Of a DNA stretch of 64,000 nucleotides, positions 43,067 through 50,944 are shown one piece after another. The translations under genes and the position numbers were made by a program. The notes under the pieces were generated by a model, which searched no databases, was not told the origin of the DNA, and saw only the letters and a list, made by a program, of their open reading frames with translations. Within the stretch, counting starts at the first letter, position 1. Each line of letters begins with the position of its first letter. This stretch comes from Desulfotomaculum copahuensis. GTDB taxonomy: Bacteria; Bacillota; Desulfotomaculia; Desulfotomaculales; Desulfovirgulaceae. Where the stretch lies: NCBI RefSeq assembly GCF_001655685.1, contig NZ_LYVF01000069.1:62001-126000 (forward strand), given 5' to 3'.

Positions 43067-45362
43067 AAAATATGCGGTGATCGGCAAAAGCGTACCCAAA
43101 ATAGACGGGCGCGTCAAGGTTACCGGTCAGGCCAAATATACCGGTGACTTGAAGTTTCCCAACATGCTGGTGGGGAAAATCCTGACCAGCCCGCATGCCC
43201 ACGCGCGCATTTTGAGCATCGACACATCGCAGGCGGAAAAACTGCCCGGGGTGAAGGCGGTGATCACCCACCGGGATGTGCCCGCCTTGAAATACGGCAT
43301 CAGCCCGGCCCGCTGGGATGAAAACATCTTTTGTATCGACCGGGTGCGTTTTGTGGGGGATAAGGTGGCCGCGGTGGCGGCCATCGATGAAGAAACCGTC
43401 TACAAGGCGCTCAAGTTGATCAAGGTGGAATACGAAGTGTTGCCGGCCGTCTTCGATCCCGTGGCGGCCATGCAAGAGGGCGCGCCGCAGATCCATGACG
43501 AATACCCGCGCAACATCAACACGGAAATACACCAGAACTTCGGCGATGTGGAAAAAGCGTTTGCCGCAGCGCATCACGTGCGCACCGATCAATTTACCGG
43601 GCAGCGTACCTACCAGAGTCCCATCGAACCGCACTCCGCCATCTCGATCTGGGAAGACGGCAAATTGACCGTTTATACCAGCACCCAGTCCCCGCATTAT
43701 TTTCAATATTACATTGCCCGGGAATTCGGTCTGAAAATGGGCGATGTACGGGTAGTCAAACCGTTTGTGGGCGGGGGCTTCGGAGGCAAACTGGAACCCA
43801 CCGGGCTGGAATTTGCCGGCGCGGTACTGTCCCGGCTCACCGGCCGGCCGGTAAAAATGTTTTACGACCGGCATGAAATGTTCGCCCACAACCGCGGCCG
43901 CCACCGCCAGATTATGAAAATCACCACCGGTGTGGACAAAGACGGTAAAATCCTGGGTGTGCACGCCGATTTTATCATGGACGGCGGCGCCTATACCAGC
44001 CTGGGCATTGCCACAGCCTACTACGCCGGGGCGATGCTTCCCCTGACCTATGAATTTGAAAACTACAAGTTCGACATGTACCGGGTCTACACCAACCTGC
44101 CGGCCTGCGGCGCCCAGCGCGGCCATGGCGCGCCCCAACCGCGGTACGCCTTTGAATGCCACCTGGATATGCTGGCCGAAGACCTGGGGATGGACCCGCT
44201 GGAACTGCGCCTGCGCAACGCCCGGCGGCCGGATACCGTCACACCCAACGAATTCAAGATCAATTCCTGCGAGTTGAAAGCCTGCATTGAAAAGGTAAGA
44301 GAAATTTCCGGCTGGGATAAGAAAAAGGGCAAGCTCCCGCATGGCCGGGGGATCGGCATTGCCGTGGGCAGCTTTGTTTCCGGCGCCGGATATCCCATTT
44401 ACCGGACCAACCTGCCCCACTCCGCCGCCATGATCAAGGTGCACGAGGACGGATCAGCCGCCACCCTGTACACCGGCGCGGTGGACATCGGACAGGGGAC
44501 TGATACGGTGCTCTGCCAGATGGCCGCCGAGGCCATGGGCTATACCTATGAGCACATGAAAATTGTGGCTGCCGATACCGAAACCACCCCCCATGACTTT
44601 GGCGCCTACTCCAGCCGGCAGACGCTGATGTCCGGGGCGGCGGTCAAACAGGCCGGCGAAGAAGTGAAGAGACAAATCCTGGAAACGGCCGCGGCTATGC
44701 TGGATATTGACGTTTCCACCCTGGACTGCCGGGAAGGAGTGGTCTTCTGCCAGTCGAACCCGGAAATCCAAAAAACTTTTGCCGAAGTGGCCCGGGAGTT
44801 CTTTGTCCGGAAAGGGCCGCTCGTCGGCCGCGGTTCCTACGCCCCGCCAAAACTGGGCGGCAAATTCAAAGGAGCGGCGGTGGGCACCTCGCCGGCCTAC
44901 AGCTTTGCCGCCCAGGTCAGCGAGGTGGCAATAGACGAAGAAACCGGTGAAATCGACGTCAAGGCGGTCTGGGACGTGCACGACTGCGGCACGGTGATCA
45001 ACCCGGCCCTGCTGCACGCCCAGGTACACGGCGCCCTCTTTATGGGCATGGGCGAGGCCGTCTGGGAAGAAGTCGTGTTTGATGAGCAGGGCCGGATCAA
45101 AAACGCCAATTTGAGTGAATACCGCCTGCCCACGGCGCTGGATATGCCGGAGATCACCTCTCAACTGGTGGAAAGCTGTGAACCCGACGCCCCGTGGGGG
45201 GTGAAGGAAGTGGGCGAGGGGGCCACCATCCCGACCATGGGCTGCTACTCCAACGCCATTTACGACGCCATGGGCGTGCGCGTCTACAGCCTGCCGCTGA
45301 GTTATGAAAAAGTCTGGCGCGCCTTGAAGGAAAAGCGGGAAAAAGAAGCCGGGGGCGGGTAA
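43059..45362 (+). CDS. Molybdopterin-binding large subunit of a xanthine dehydrogenase/4-hydroxybenzoyl-CoA reductase-type enzyme
   Basis: 767-residue catalytic subunit. The molybdopterin-binding regions GGGFGGKLEP, GAQRGHGAPQPRYAFE, DIGQGTDTVLCQ and SGAAVKQAG are present, and the active-site Glu lies in GVKEVGEGATIPTMG. GAQRGHG is the variant typical of HcrA-like proteins, whereas xanthine dehydrogenases usually read F-R-G-F/Y-G. With the benzoate-CoA ligase-like gene upstream this suggests removal or addition of a ring hydroxyl on an aryl-CoA. It could alternatively act on an N-heteroaromatic. ATG 43059 follows GGGGGAGGG. Confidence 0.9.
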   Translation: MSEKYAVIGKSVPKIDGRVKVTGQAKYTGDLKFPNMLVGKILTSPHAHARILSIDTSQAEKLPGVKAVITHRDVPALKYGISPARWDENIFCIDRVRFVGDKVAAVAAIDEETVYKALKLIKVEYEVLPAVFDPVAAMQEGAPQIHDEYPRNINTEIHQNFGDVEKAFAAAHHVRTDQFTGQRTYQSPIEPHSAISIWEDGKLTVYTSTQSPHYFQYYIAREFGLKMGDVRVVKPFVGGGFGGKLEPTGLEFAGAVLSRLTGRPVKMFYDRHEMFAHNRGRHRQIMKITTGVDKDGKILGVHADFIMDGGAYTSLGIATAYYAGAMLPLTYEFENYKFDMYRVYTNLPACGAQRGHGAPQPRYAFECHLDMLAEDLGMDPLELRLRNARRPDTVTPNEFKINSCELKACIEKVREISGWDKKKGKLPHGRGIGIAVGSFVSGAGYPIYRTNLPHSAAMIKVHEDGSAATLYTGAVDIGQGTDTVLCQMAAEAMGYTYEHMKIVAADTETTPHDFGAYSSRQTLMSGAAVKQAGEEVKRQILETAAAMLDIDVSTLDCREGVVFCQSNPEIQKTFAEVAREFFVRKGPLVGRGSYAPPKLGGKFKGAAVGTSPAYSFAAQVSEVAIDEETGEIDVKAVWDVHDCGTVINPALLHAQVHGALFMGMGEAVWEEVVFDEQGRIKNANLSEYRLPTALDMPEITSQLVESCEPDAPWGVKEVGEGATIPTMGCYSNAIYDAMGVRVYSLPLSYEKVWRALKEKREKEAGGG

Positions 45363-45372
45363 TAACCCCGGT

Positions 45373-45483
45373 GTTCCTGTGAACCCGCGGTGGTTTGAGA
45401 AAAACCGGGTTTCCGTTAAACGCCCTGCGCTTGACCGCACTTCAGGCGGCTGAACTGTGCGGTTACAACCCTGTCACAGGAAC
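45373..45483 (+). ncRNA. Candidate structured RNA after the molybdenum hydroxylase operon
   Basis: An outer helix of ten pairs, GTTCCTGTGA (45373-45382/TCACAGGAAC 45474-45483), encloses two local hairpins. One is GGTTT (45392-45396) with AAACC (45402-45406). The other is ACCGCAC plus TTCAG (45434-45445) pairing with CTGAA and GTGCGGT (45450-45463), with a GCGG loop and a 2-nt bulge. It sits in the 259-bp gap before the amidohydrolase. It matches no riboswitch class I can recall and could be a cis-acting leader, a processing site or chance. Confidence 0.4.
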
Positions 45484-45621
45484 CGTTCCCCGGTTAAGCG
45501 ACGGCGGGAGTTAGATGCCCTTTCAGCATGGATTTGAACTTGCATACCGGACGATTGCTATGACAGGCGCAGGGTGTGAAAATTCTGCTTAATTTTGAAA
45601 TGGCAGGGAGGCCGGCTGATT

Positions 45622-46461
45622 ATGTCCTCTCCGGTGATTGATTTTCACATTCATCCCATTTATTACGAACAATATTGCGTTTCCGCCGCGGAATGGATCA
45701 AGACACAGCAAACGGCGGGGGACTGGCCGGCTTTTGTGGAAAAATACGCAGATCCGGCCGTGTTTTCCGCCTTTCTGGAAGAGAACGGAGTGGATTACGG
45801 GGTGATCCTGGCCGAACTGAGCCCGGTGACCACCGGCATCTGCACCAATGAATACGTACGGGAATTCTGTCACGGCCGGGAGAAGTTGATTCCCTTCGCC
45901 AGTATCAACCCCTACCTGACCGAAGGCGGCGGCACCGGCCGGCTGGCCGGGCGGCTGTTGCAGGAGGACGGCTTCCGCGGAATAAAGCTGTATCCGACCT
46001 ATCACTATTTTTATCCCAACGACCGCCTGGTTTATCCCGTTTATTCCGCGGCTGAGGAAGCGGGAGTGCCGGTGATGCTGCATACCGGCTCGTCCATCTT
46101 CAAGGGCGCCCGGCTGAAATATGGCGATCCCCTTTTTTTGGACGACGTGGCGGTGGATTTTCCCGGTTTAAAAATCGTTCTGGTGCACAGCGGCCGCGGC
46201 CTGTGGTATAACAACGCCTTTTTCCTGGCCCGGCTGCATGAAAACGTCTACATGGAAATAGCCGGCCTGCCGCCGCAAAAGCTGCTCGATTACTTTCCCG
46301 AACTGGAGCGCAACGCCGGGAAAATTATCTTCGGTTCCGACTGGCCCGGCGTGGTCAGCATCAAGGCGAATATTGAAATGATCCGGGCGCTTCCCCTGCA
46401 AGAAGAGACGAAGGAAAAGATTCTGGGCGGCAATGCCGCCCGGCTGCTGGGCATCAGGTAG
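45622..46461 (+). CDS. Amidohydrolase 2 (ACMSD-like metal-dependent hydrolase/decarboxylase)
   Basis: 279-residue TIM-barrel hydrolase. The metal-binding start is VIDFHIHP, followed by Lys/His strands FRGIKLYPTYHYF, VMLHTGSS and VLVHSGRG, and the conserved Asp in IIFGSDWPG. Members hydrolyse cyclic C-C or C-N bonds or decarboxylate aromatic acids. ATG 45622 follows GGGAGG. Lying after the hydroxylase operon it could open a ring product or decarboxylate an aromatic acid; the reaction is not determined. Confidence 0.9.
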   Translation: MSSPVIDFHIHPIYYEQYCVSAAEWIKTQQTAGDWPAFVEKYADPAVFSAFLEENGVDYGVILAELSPVTTGICTNEYVREFCHGREKLIPFASINPYLTEGGGTGRLAGRLLQEDGFRGIKLYPTYHYFYPNDRLVYPVYSAAEEAGVPVMLHTGSSIFKGARLKYGDPLFLDDVAVDFPGLKIVLVHSGRGLWYNNAFFLARLHENVYMEIAGLPPQKLLDYFPELERNAGKIIFGSDWPGVVSIKANIEMIRALPLQEETKEKILGGNAARLLGIR

Positions 46462-46590
46462 CCGGGAGTGACGGTGCAAAACCATTCTGGGACCGGATCC
46501 GGGGATGCGCCGGGGGCGACAAAAGCAACATGCCACCGGCCGCACAGCCGGCAATCCGGATGCGGCCTGACCTGTCGGGGAGTGATGCAG

Positions 46591-46950
46591 ATGCGTAATG
46601 TTACCTGGAAATCTGTTGCCGGTAAACATTGTGCTTATCTGGAGTCTGGTTTTGGCGGACACCGGAAAAAAAGTCCGGCTTTGAAGGACATTTACCTGGG
46701 CAATACGCCGGAACGGGCGGCGGCCAGGCTGCGCCGGCTGGTGGGTGACAATGAAGAGTATTTCCACCTGGTGACCGAACTCTACCGTAAGCGGCCCGGC
46801 CGCAAGCCGCCGGTGAACGAACGGGAAAAGGTGGTCCGGGCGTTACGCCGGCTGGCGGCGCGTTATAAGGACGAGGAAGTGCAGGCGGTATTGCAGCAGG
46901 CGCTGGTTGCACTGGAAACGGACGATGCGGCCGGTTCGGATGAATCGTGA
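46591..46950 (+). CDS. Small basic protein of unknown function
   Basis: About 119 residues. An Arg/Lys/Glu-rich helical segment (APERAAARLRRLVG-like region to KVVRALRRLAARYKDEEVQAVL) dominates; there are no Cys pairs, membrane segments or known motifs. GGGGAG lies eight bases before ATG 46591; ATG 46585 is an alternative and an upstream GTG-type extension looks non-coding. Helical, charged and probably cytoplasmic. It might bind nucleic acid or another protein. Confidence 0.55.
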   Translation: MRNVTWKSVAGKHCAYLESGFGGHRKKSPALKDIYLGNTPERAAARLRRLVGDNEEYFHLVTELYRKRPGRKPPVNEREKVVRALRRLAARYKDEEVQAVLQQALVALETDDAAGSDES

Positions 46951-47033
46951 CGGCCGGAAATTGACGTGCCGGGAATGCTGGATAAATTCAAGGCGTGGTG
47001 TGTTAATTCCCAATCCACTCCTTTGGAATGTCC

Positions 47034-47053
47034 AATCACCCGTACGGGTGATT
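47034..47053. promoter_or_regulatory. 20-bp perfect palindrome upstream of the 2-hydroxyacid dehydrogenase
   Basis: AATCACCCGT/ACGGGTGATT, in the 310-bp gap 46951-47260 and about 210 bp before the dehydrogenase ATG. The A/T-rich 3' flank lacks a clean T run, so an operator is as likely as a terminator. The rest of the gap shows only the GGAGGTG ribosome site. Confidence 0.5.
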
Positions 47054-47260
47054 TAAAATCATTGCCGGCGGAATTATCATAATATGAAAAGGGGGGATAT
47101 GCCGCCGTTTCCGCCGGAGGTAGAGTCAAGCGCTGTTGACGGAAAATTGTGAACCGTTGGTAAAACGGCAGTATAGCCGCAACCATAGCACGGTAGAATG
47201 GAGCAACCTCTTGCGGGGTACGGGAGTACGGCGATTAAAAATCTCCTGGAGGTGTAAAAT

Positions 47261-48259
47261 ATGGCTCCATTTTTTGATCCCCTGAATGTTCTGATTGTTC
47301 AGGAAAAGGCGGAAGAATATGCGGATCTGATCCGGGAACGCTTCCCTGAGCAGGTGAAGAGCGGGAAAATCCGCATCATGCTGGCCCGTGACGAAAAAAG
47401 CCTGCCTGAGGGGGCGCTGGACAGCCACATCATCGGCACCTGGCCGTTGATTAAAGAGGTGCCGCAAATGAAGCACCTGCAGTGGGTGATGACCTTCAGT
47501 TCGGGCGTGGACCACTGGGAAAAATCCAGGCTGTTGCCGGCCGGTGTGCCTTTAATTCACCTGCCCGGCGGTTCGGCTATTCCGGTATCGGAGTTTGTAC
47601 TCGGGCTGATGCTGTCCCTGACCAAGAAATACAACCAGATGTGGGATAACCAGAAAGAGGCCCGTTATATCCGGATCGAAGGGGAAGAGCTGTACGGCAA
47701 AACCCTGGGCATCATCGGACTGGGCGGCATCGGCCGGGCGGTGGCCAGGCGGGCCAAGGGCTTTGACATGCACATTATCGGCACGGATGTGCGCATCACG
47801 GATGTTCCGTTTGTGGATGAGGTCTTTTTGAACGAAAAGGTTGACGATGTGATCCGGCAGAGCGATTTTGTCCTGCTGTCCGTACCGGAAACCAGGGAAA
47901 CGCTGGGCATAATGAATGAAAGCCGGTTCAAGCTGATGAAACCGACGGCCTATTTCATCAACTGCGCCCGTGGTTCCCTGGTGATCAAGGAAGCCTTGAT
48001 CAAGGCGCTGGATGAAGGGTGGATTGCCGGGGCGGCCATGGATACCTTCTGGATCAAGAATCCGCTGCCCTCTTATCTGCCGCCGGATGACGAGTTGTGG
48101 CAGGCGAAAAACCTGATCATTACGCCGCACATTTCCAGCTGGACCAATATGTACGCCAAACGGTTCGGCGCCATCTTTGTGGAAAACATCGGCCGATTTA
48201 TGCGCGGCGAACCATTGCTCAATATCGCCCCCGGCTTTGGCGTACCCATGGCCAGCTAG
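47261..48259 (+). CDS. D-isomer-specific 2-hydroxyacid dehydrogenase-like protein
   Basis: 332-residue NAD(P)-dependent reductase of 2-oxoacids to D-2-hydroxyacids. The Rossmann motif is GIIGLGGIGRAVARRAKG. Catalytic Arg is in NCARGSLV and His in TPHISSW. The acidic residue that normally lies in D-V-F-x-x-E-P-L-P is missing: the segment reads DTFWIKNPLP, with Asn (or Lys) at that place. ATG 47261 follows GGAGGTG. Beside a 2-hydroxyacyl-CoA dehydratase-like pair it could make an aryllactate, but the altered triad leaves activity open. Confidence 0.9.
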   Translation: MAPFFDPLNVLIVQEKAEEYADLIRERFPEQVKSGKIRIMLARDEKSLPEGALDSHIIGTWPLIKEVPQMKHLQWVMTFSSGVDHWEKSRLLPAGVPLIHLPGGSAIPVSEFVLGLMLSLTKKYNQMWDNQKEARYIRIEGEELYGKTLGIIGLGGIGRAVARRAKGFDMHIIGTDVRITDVPFVDEVFLNEKVDDVIRQSDFVLLSVPETRETLGIMNESRFKLMKPTAYFINCARGSLVIKEALIKALDEGWIAGAAMDTFWIKNPLPSYLPPDDELWQAKNLIITPHISSWTNMYAKRFGAIFVENIGRFMRGEPLLNIAPGFGVPMAS

Positions 48260-48458
48260 CTCCCGGCGAAAGCACCGGCGGCCCGCGACCGGGACAAAGT
48301 ATGGCCGGTAACGGGTTGCCGGTGTTTTCGAGATCATGAATCCTGGTGACGTCCGGTAATTCCTTTTGATCCGGGAAGCCGGGGTGCATGTGCTTCCGTT
48401 CAGCTTGCGGCTGGCGGCAGCAACCCCCGGGCCGCCCCCTGTTTATGGTAAAACGGAC

Positions 48459-48481
48459 GGCCATTGTTATAAACAACGGCC
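48459..48481 (+). other. Hairpin in the 306-bp gap before the BcrC-like gene
   Basis: GGCCATTGTT (48459-48468) pairs with AACAACGGCC (48472-48481), one mismatch, around a 3-nt loop. No T tract follows. Apart from this and the AAAAGGGG ribosome site, nothing further is seen in 48260-48565. Confidence 0.4.
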
Positions 48482-48565
48482 ATTTCCCCGGGTGCCGGGA
48501 TTAATCGCCGGCAGGCTTCCGGTAAGGATACGGTGCAAAGCGGCCGGAGAGAAAAGGGGTGTACG

Positions 48566-49714
48566 ATGATCCAGGATTTGCTGGCTGAATTTGTTGAAGC
48601 GGTGAATTTCCCCGGCCGCCACGCCCGGGAGTGGAAAAAGGAGCACGGTGGCCGGGTGATCGGCTGGCTGCCGGCTGACGTGCCGGAAGAATTGATTCAT
48701 GCCGCCGGCTTTATGCCATTCGGAGTGCCGGGCGGGCACAGCGGGGTGGGATTGGCGGACGCCCACCTGCAGGGGTGGGTTTGCTCCCTGGCCCGCAGTT
48801 GCCTGGCTCTGGCCGTGCAGGGCCAACTGGAGTTCCTGGACGGGTTGATCATCCCGCACATTTGCGATACCACCCGGATGCTGGGCGGTATCTGGCAGCA
48901 TGTCCACCCGCTTCCGTTCATGGAATATTACCGGTTGCCCCGGCAGGTGGAGCGGCCCAGTGCCCGCCGGTACCTGCAAGCGGAATTGCAGCGGCTCAAG
49001 AGCAGGCTGGAGGAATTCAGCGGCCGGGAAATCAGTCCGGAGCAATTAAACCGAAGCATTTCCCTTTACAACCGCAGCCGCTCCCTGTTGCGCACCCTTT
49101 CCCGCCTGCACCGGGAAAATCCCGGCCGGCTGGGCAGCCGGATGTTTTATGACGTGGTAAAAAGCGCCATGTTCATGCCGCGGGAAAAGTATACCGGGTT
49201 GCTGGAAAAGCTGGTGAACTGTATACAAAAAGAGAAAATGGAACGCCCCGCTTCCGTCCGGATACCACTGCTGCTTTCCGGGGCGGTGGCGGAACCGCCT
49301 GAAATTCTGGATATGATTGATCAGGCCGGGGGGGCCGTGGTGGCCGACGACATGCAAACAGGCTACCGCTATTTTGCCGTGGACGCGCCGGAGGATGGCG
49401 ATCCGCTGGCGGCACTGGCCGTCCGCCAGTTGAATCAAATCCCCGGTGCCCTGTTCGACCCCCGGAACAACCCCCGCGCCGCTTTTCTGGTTGAAAAGGC
49501 CCGTAACCATGGCGTGGCCGGGGTAATCTTCCTGCATTTGAAATATTGCGAGCCGGAGAACTATGATTACTACGACAACCAGCAGGCACTGGACCGGGCC
49601 GGCATCCCCGGCCTGCGTCTGGAAACGGAACTGGGCACCAGCTCCCTGGAGCAAATGCGCACCCGGTTGCAGGCCTTTCTGGAGATGGTGGAGGGAACGG
49701 CCGATGGCGGATAA
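48566..49714 (+). CDS. 2-Hydroxyacyl-CoA dehydratase/benzoyl-CoA reductase family subunit (BcrC/HgdB-type)
   Basis: 382-residue [4Fe-4S] subunit. Cys73, Cys79 and Cys100 (WVCSLARSC, PHICDTTR) and a later Cys in LKYCEPENYDY are cluster candidates. The C-terminus GIPGLRLETELG...EQMRTRLQAFLEM is the family hallmark. Enzymes of this group use very low-potential electrons, usually from an ATP-driven activator, to dehydrate 2-hydroxyacyl-CoA or reduce the benzoyl-CoA ring. ATG 48566 follows AAAAGGGG. The partner gene overlaps it by 11 bp. No BcrA/BcrD- or HgdC-type activator lies in the window. Confidence 0.88.
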   Translation: MIQDLLAEFVEAVNFPGRHAREWKKEHGGRVIGWLPADVPEELIHAAGFMPFGVPGGHSGVGLADAHLQGWVCSLARSCLALAVQGQLEFLDGLIIPHICDTTRMLGGIWQHVHPLPFMEYYRLPRQVERPSARRYLQAELQRLKSRLEEFSGREISPEQLNRSISLYNRSRSLLRTLSRLHRENPGRLGSRMFYDVVKSAMFMPREKYTGLLEKLVNCIQKEKMERPASVRIPLLLSGAVAEPPEILDMIDQAGGAVVADDMQTGYRYFAVDAPEDGDPLAALAVRQLNQIPGALFDPRNNPRAAFLVEKARNHGVAGVIFLHLKYCEPENYDYYDNQQALDRAGIPGLRLETELGTSSLEQMRTRLQAFLEMVEGTADGG

Positions 49715-50906
49715 AATACCCTTTCGCACCAGTCAATTGCAAAAAGAGCTGATGGCCAAATATTATGCCGCCGCTTCCGAAGCCCGGGCGGCTGGCGTCC
49801 CGGTGGCCTGGGTCACTGCCGTCTTTCCGGTGGAGATAGTTTACGCGGCCGGCGTCTTTCCTTATTACCCGGAAAACTTCGGCGCCCTGGCCGCCGCCCG
49901 GCGGGTGGCCGGCAAGCTGTCCGAAGCGGCGGAAGCCCGGGGGTATTTCTATGATTTATGCGGCTATGCCCGTTGCGGCATCGGGGACGCCTACAGCCGG
50001 GAGCATCCGGTGGGCGTCATTGAAAAGCCGGATCTCCTGTTATGCGCCAACACCCAGTGCGGCAGCCTGCCCAAGTGGTTTGAGGCGGCCGCCCGCTTTT
50101 ACCGGGCTTCTTTTTTTCTCCTTGATGCACCGCTGGTCGATGAGGGTAATTCCCAAATGGTTCGGGATTATTTTGTGCAGCAACTGCAGGAAATGATTGC
50201 CTTTCTGGAGCAGGCCACCGGCCGCCCCTTTGATTACCGGCGGTTGGAGGAAGTGCTGCAGTTGTCCAACGAAGCCTGCCGGTTGTGGAATGAAATTCTG
50301 GACACGGCCGCCCTCAAACCGGCTCCTTTCGGTTTTTTTGACGCCTGTCTGCATATGGCGCCCATTGTCACCTGGCGGGGAACACGGGAAGCGGTGGATT
50401 ATTACCGGGCATTGCGCCGGGAGATCCAGGAGCGGGTGGAGCAGGGGATTCACGCCCTGCCCGGTGAGCGCTACAAGCTTTACTGGGATCACATTCCCGT
50501 CTGGCCGCGGTTGAAGTGGTTCGGCGAGCTTTTTGCCGCCCGCGGCGCCCTGGCGGTGGCTTCCCAGTACACTCATTCCTGGGCCTATAGATTCGACCCG
50601 GACCGGCCGCTGGAAAGCCTGGCGGAGAATTATGTCAGCGCCTATGTAAATCACGATTTCCGGCGGCGCATTGATTTAAAAATCCAGTTGATGAACAAAT
50701 ACCGGGTGGACGGATATGTGTTGTTTTCCAACCGCAGCTGCAAGCCCAACGCCCTGGGCCTGTACGATAAAAGCAATGAAATAAGCCGGCTGACCGGACT
50801 GCCCGGAGTGGTTTTTGAAGCGGACATGGCGGACCTGCGTTTCTTTTCCGAAGCGCAGGTACAGTCGAAAATGGAAGTGCTATTTGAACAACTGGCCTCC
50901 AGATAA
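49704..50906 (+). CDS. 2-Hydroxyacyl-CoA dehydratase/benzoyl-CoA reductase family subunit (BcrB/BzdO-type)
   Basis: 400-residue second subunit, in 11-bp overlap with the first. The family segments FPVEIVYAAGVFPYYPENFGA, YFYDLCGYARCGIG and SNRSCKPNALGLYD are present. Candidate cluster ligands are Cys86, Cys91, Cys114 and Cys119, with another in SCKP; the end reads MADLRFFSEAQVQSKMEVLFEQL. The SCKP segment and F-S-E-A-Q ending resemble benzoyl-CoA reductase more than glutaryl-type dehydratases, from memory. The electron donor may be ferredoxin reduced by the IorAB-like pair that follows. Confidence 0.88.
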   Translation: MADKIPFRTSQLQKELMAKYYAAASEARAAGVPVAWVTAVFPVEIVYAAGVFPYYPENFGALAAARRVAGKLSEAAEARGYFYDLCGYARCGIGDAYSREHPVGVIEKPDLLLCANTQCGSLPKWFEAAARFYRASFFLLDAPLVDEGNSQMVRDYFVQQLQEMIAFLEQATGRPFDYRRLEEVLQLSNEACRLWNEILDTAALKPAPFGFFDACLHMAPIVTWRGTREAVDYYRALRREIQERVEQGIHALPGERYKLYWDHIPVWPRLKWFGELFAARGALAVASQYTHSWAYRFDPDRPLESLAENYVSAYVNHDFRRRIDLKIQLMNKYRVDGYVLFSNRSCKPNALGLYDKSNEISRLTGLPGVVFEADMADLRFFSEAQVQSKMEVLFEQLASR

Positions 50907-50944
50907 TGCCTGATCAGCAGGGGCAGCCAGGATGAGGAGGAGTT

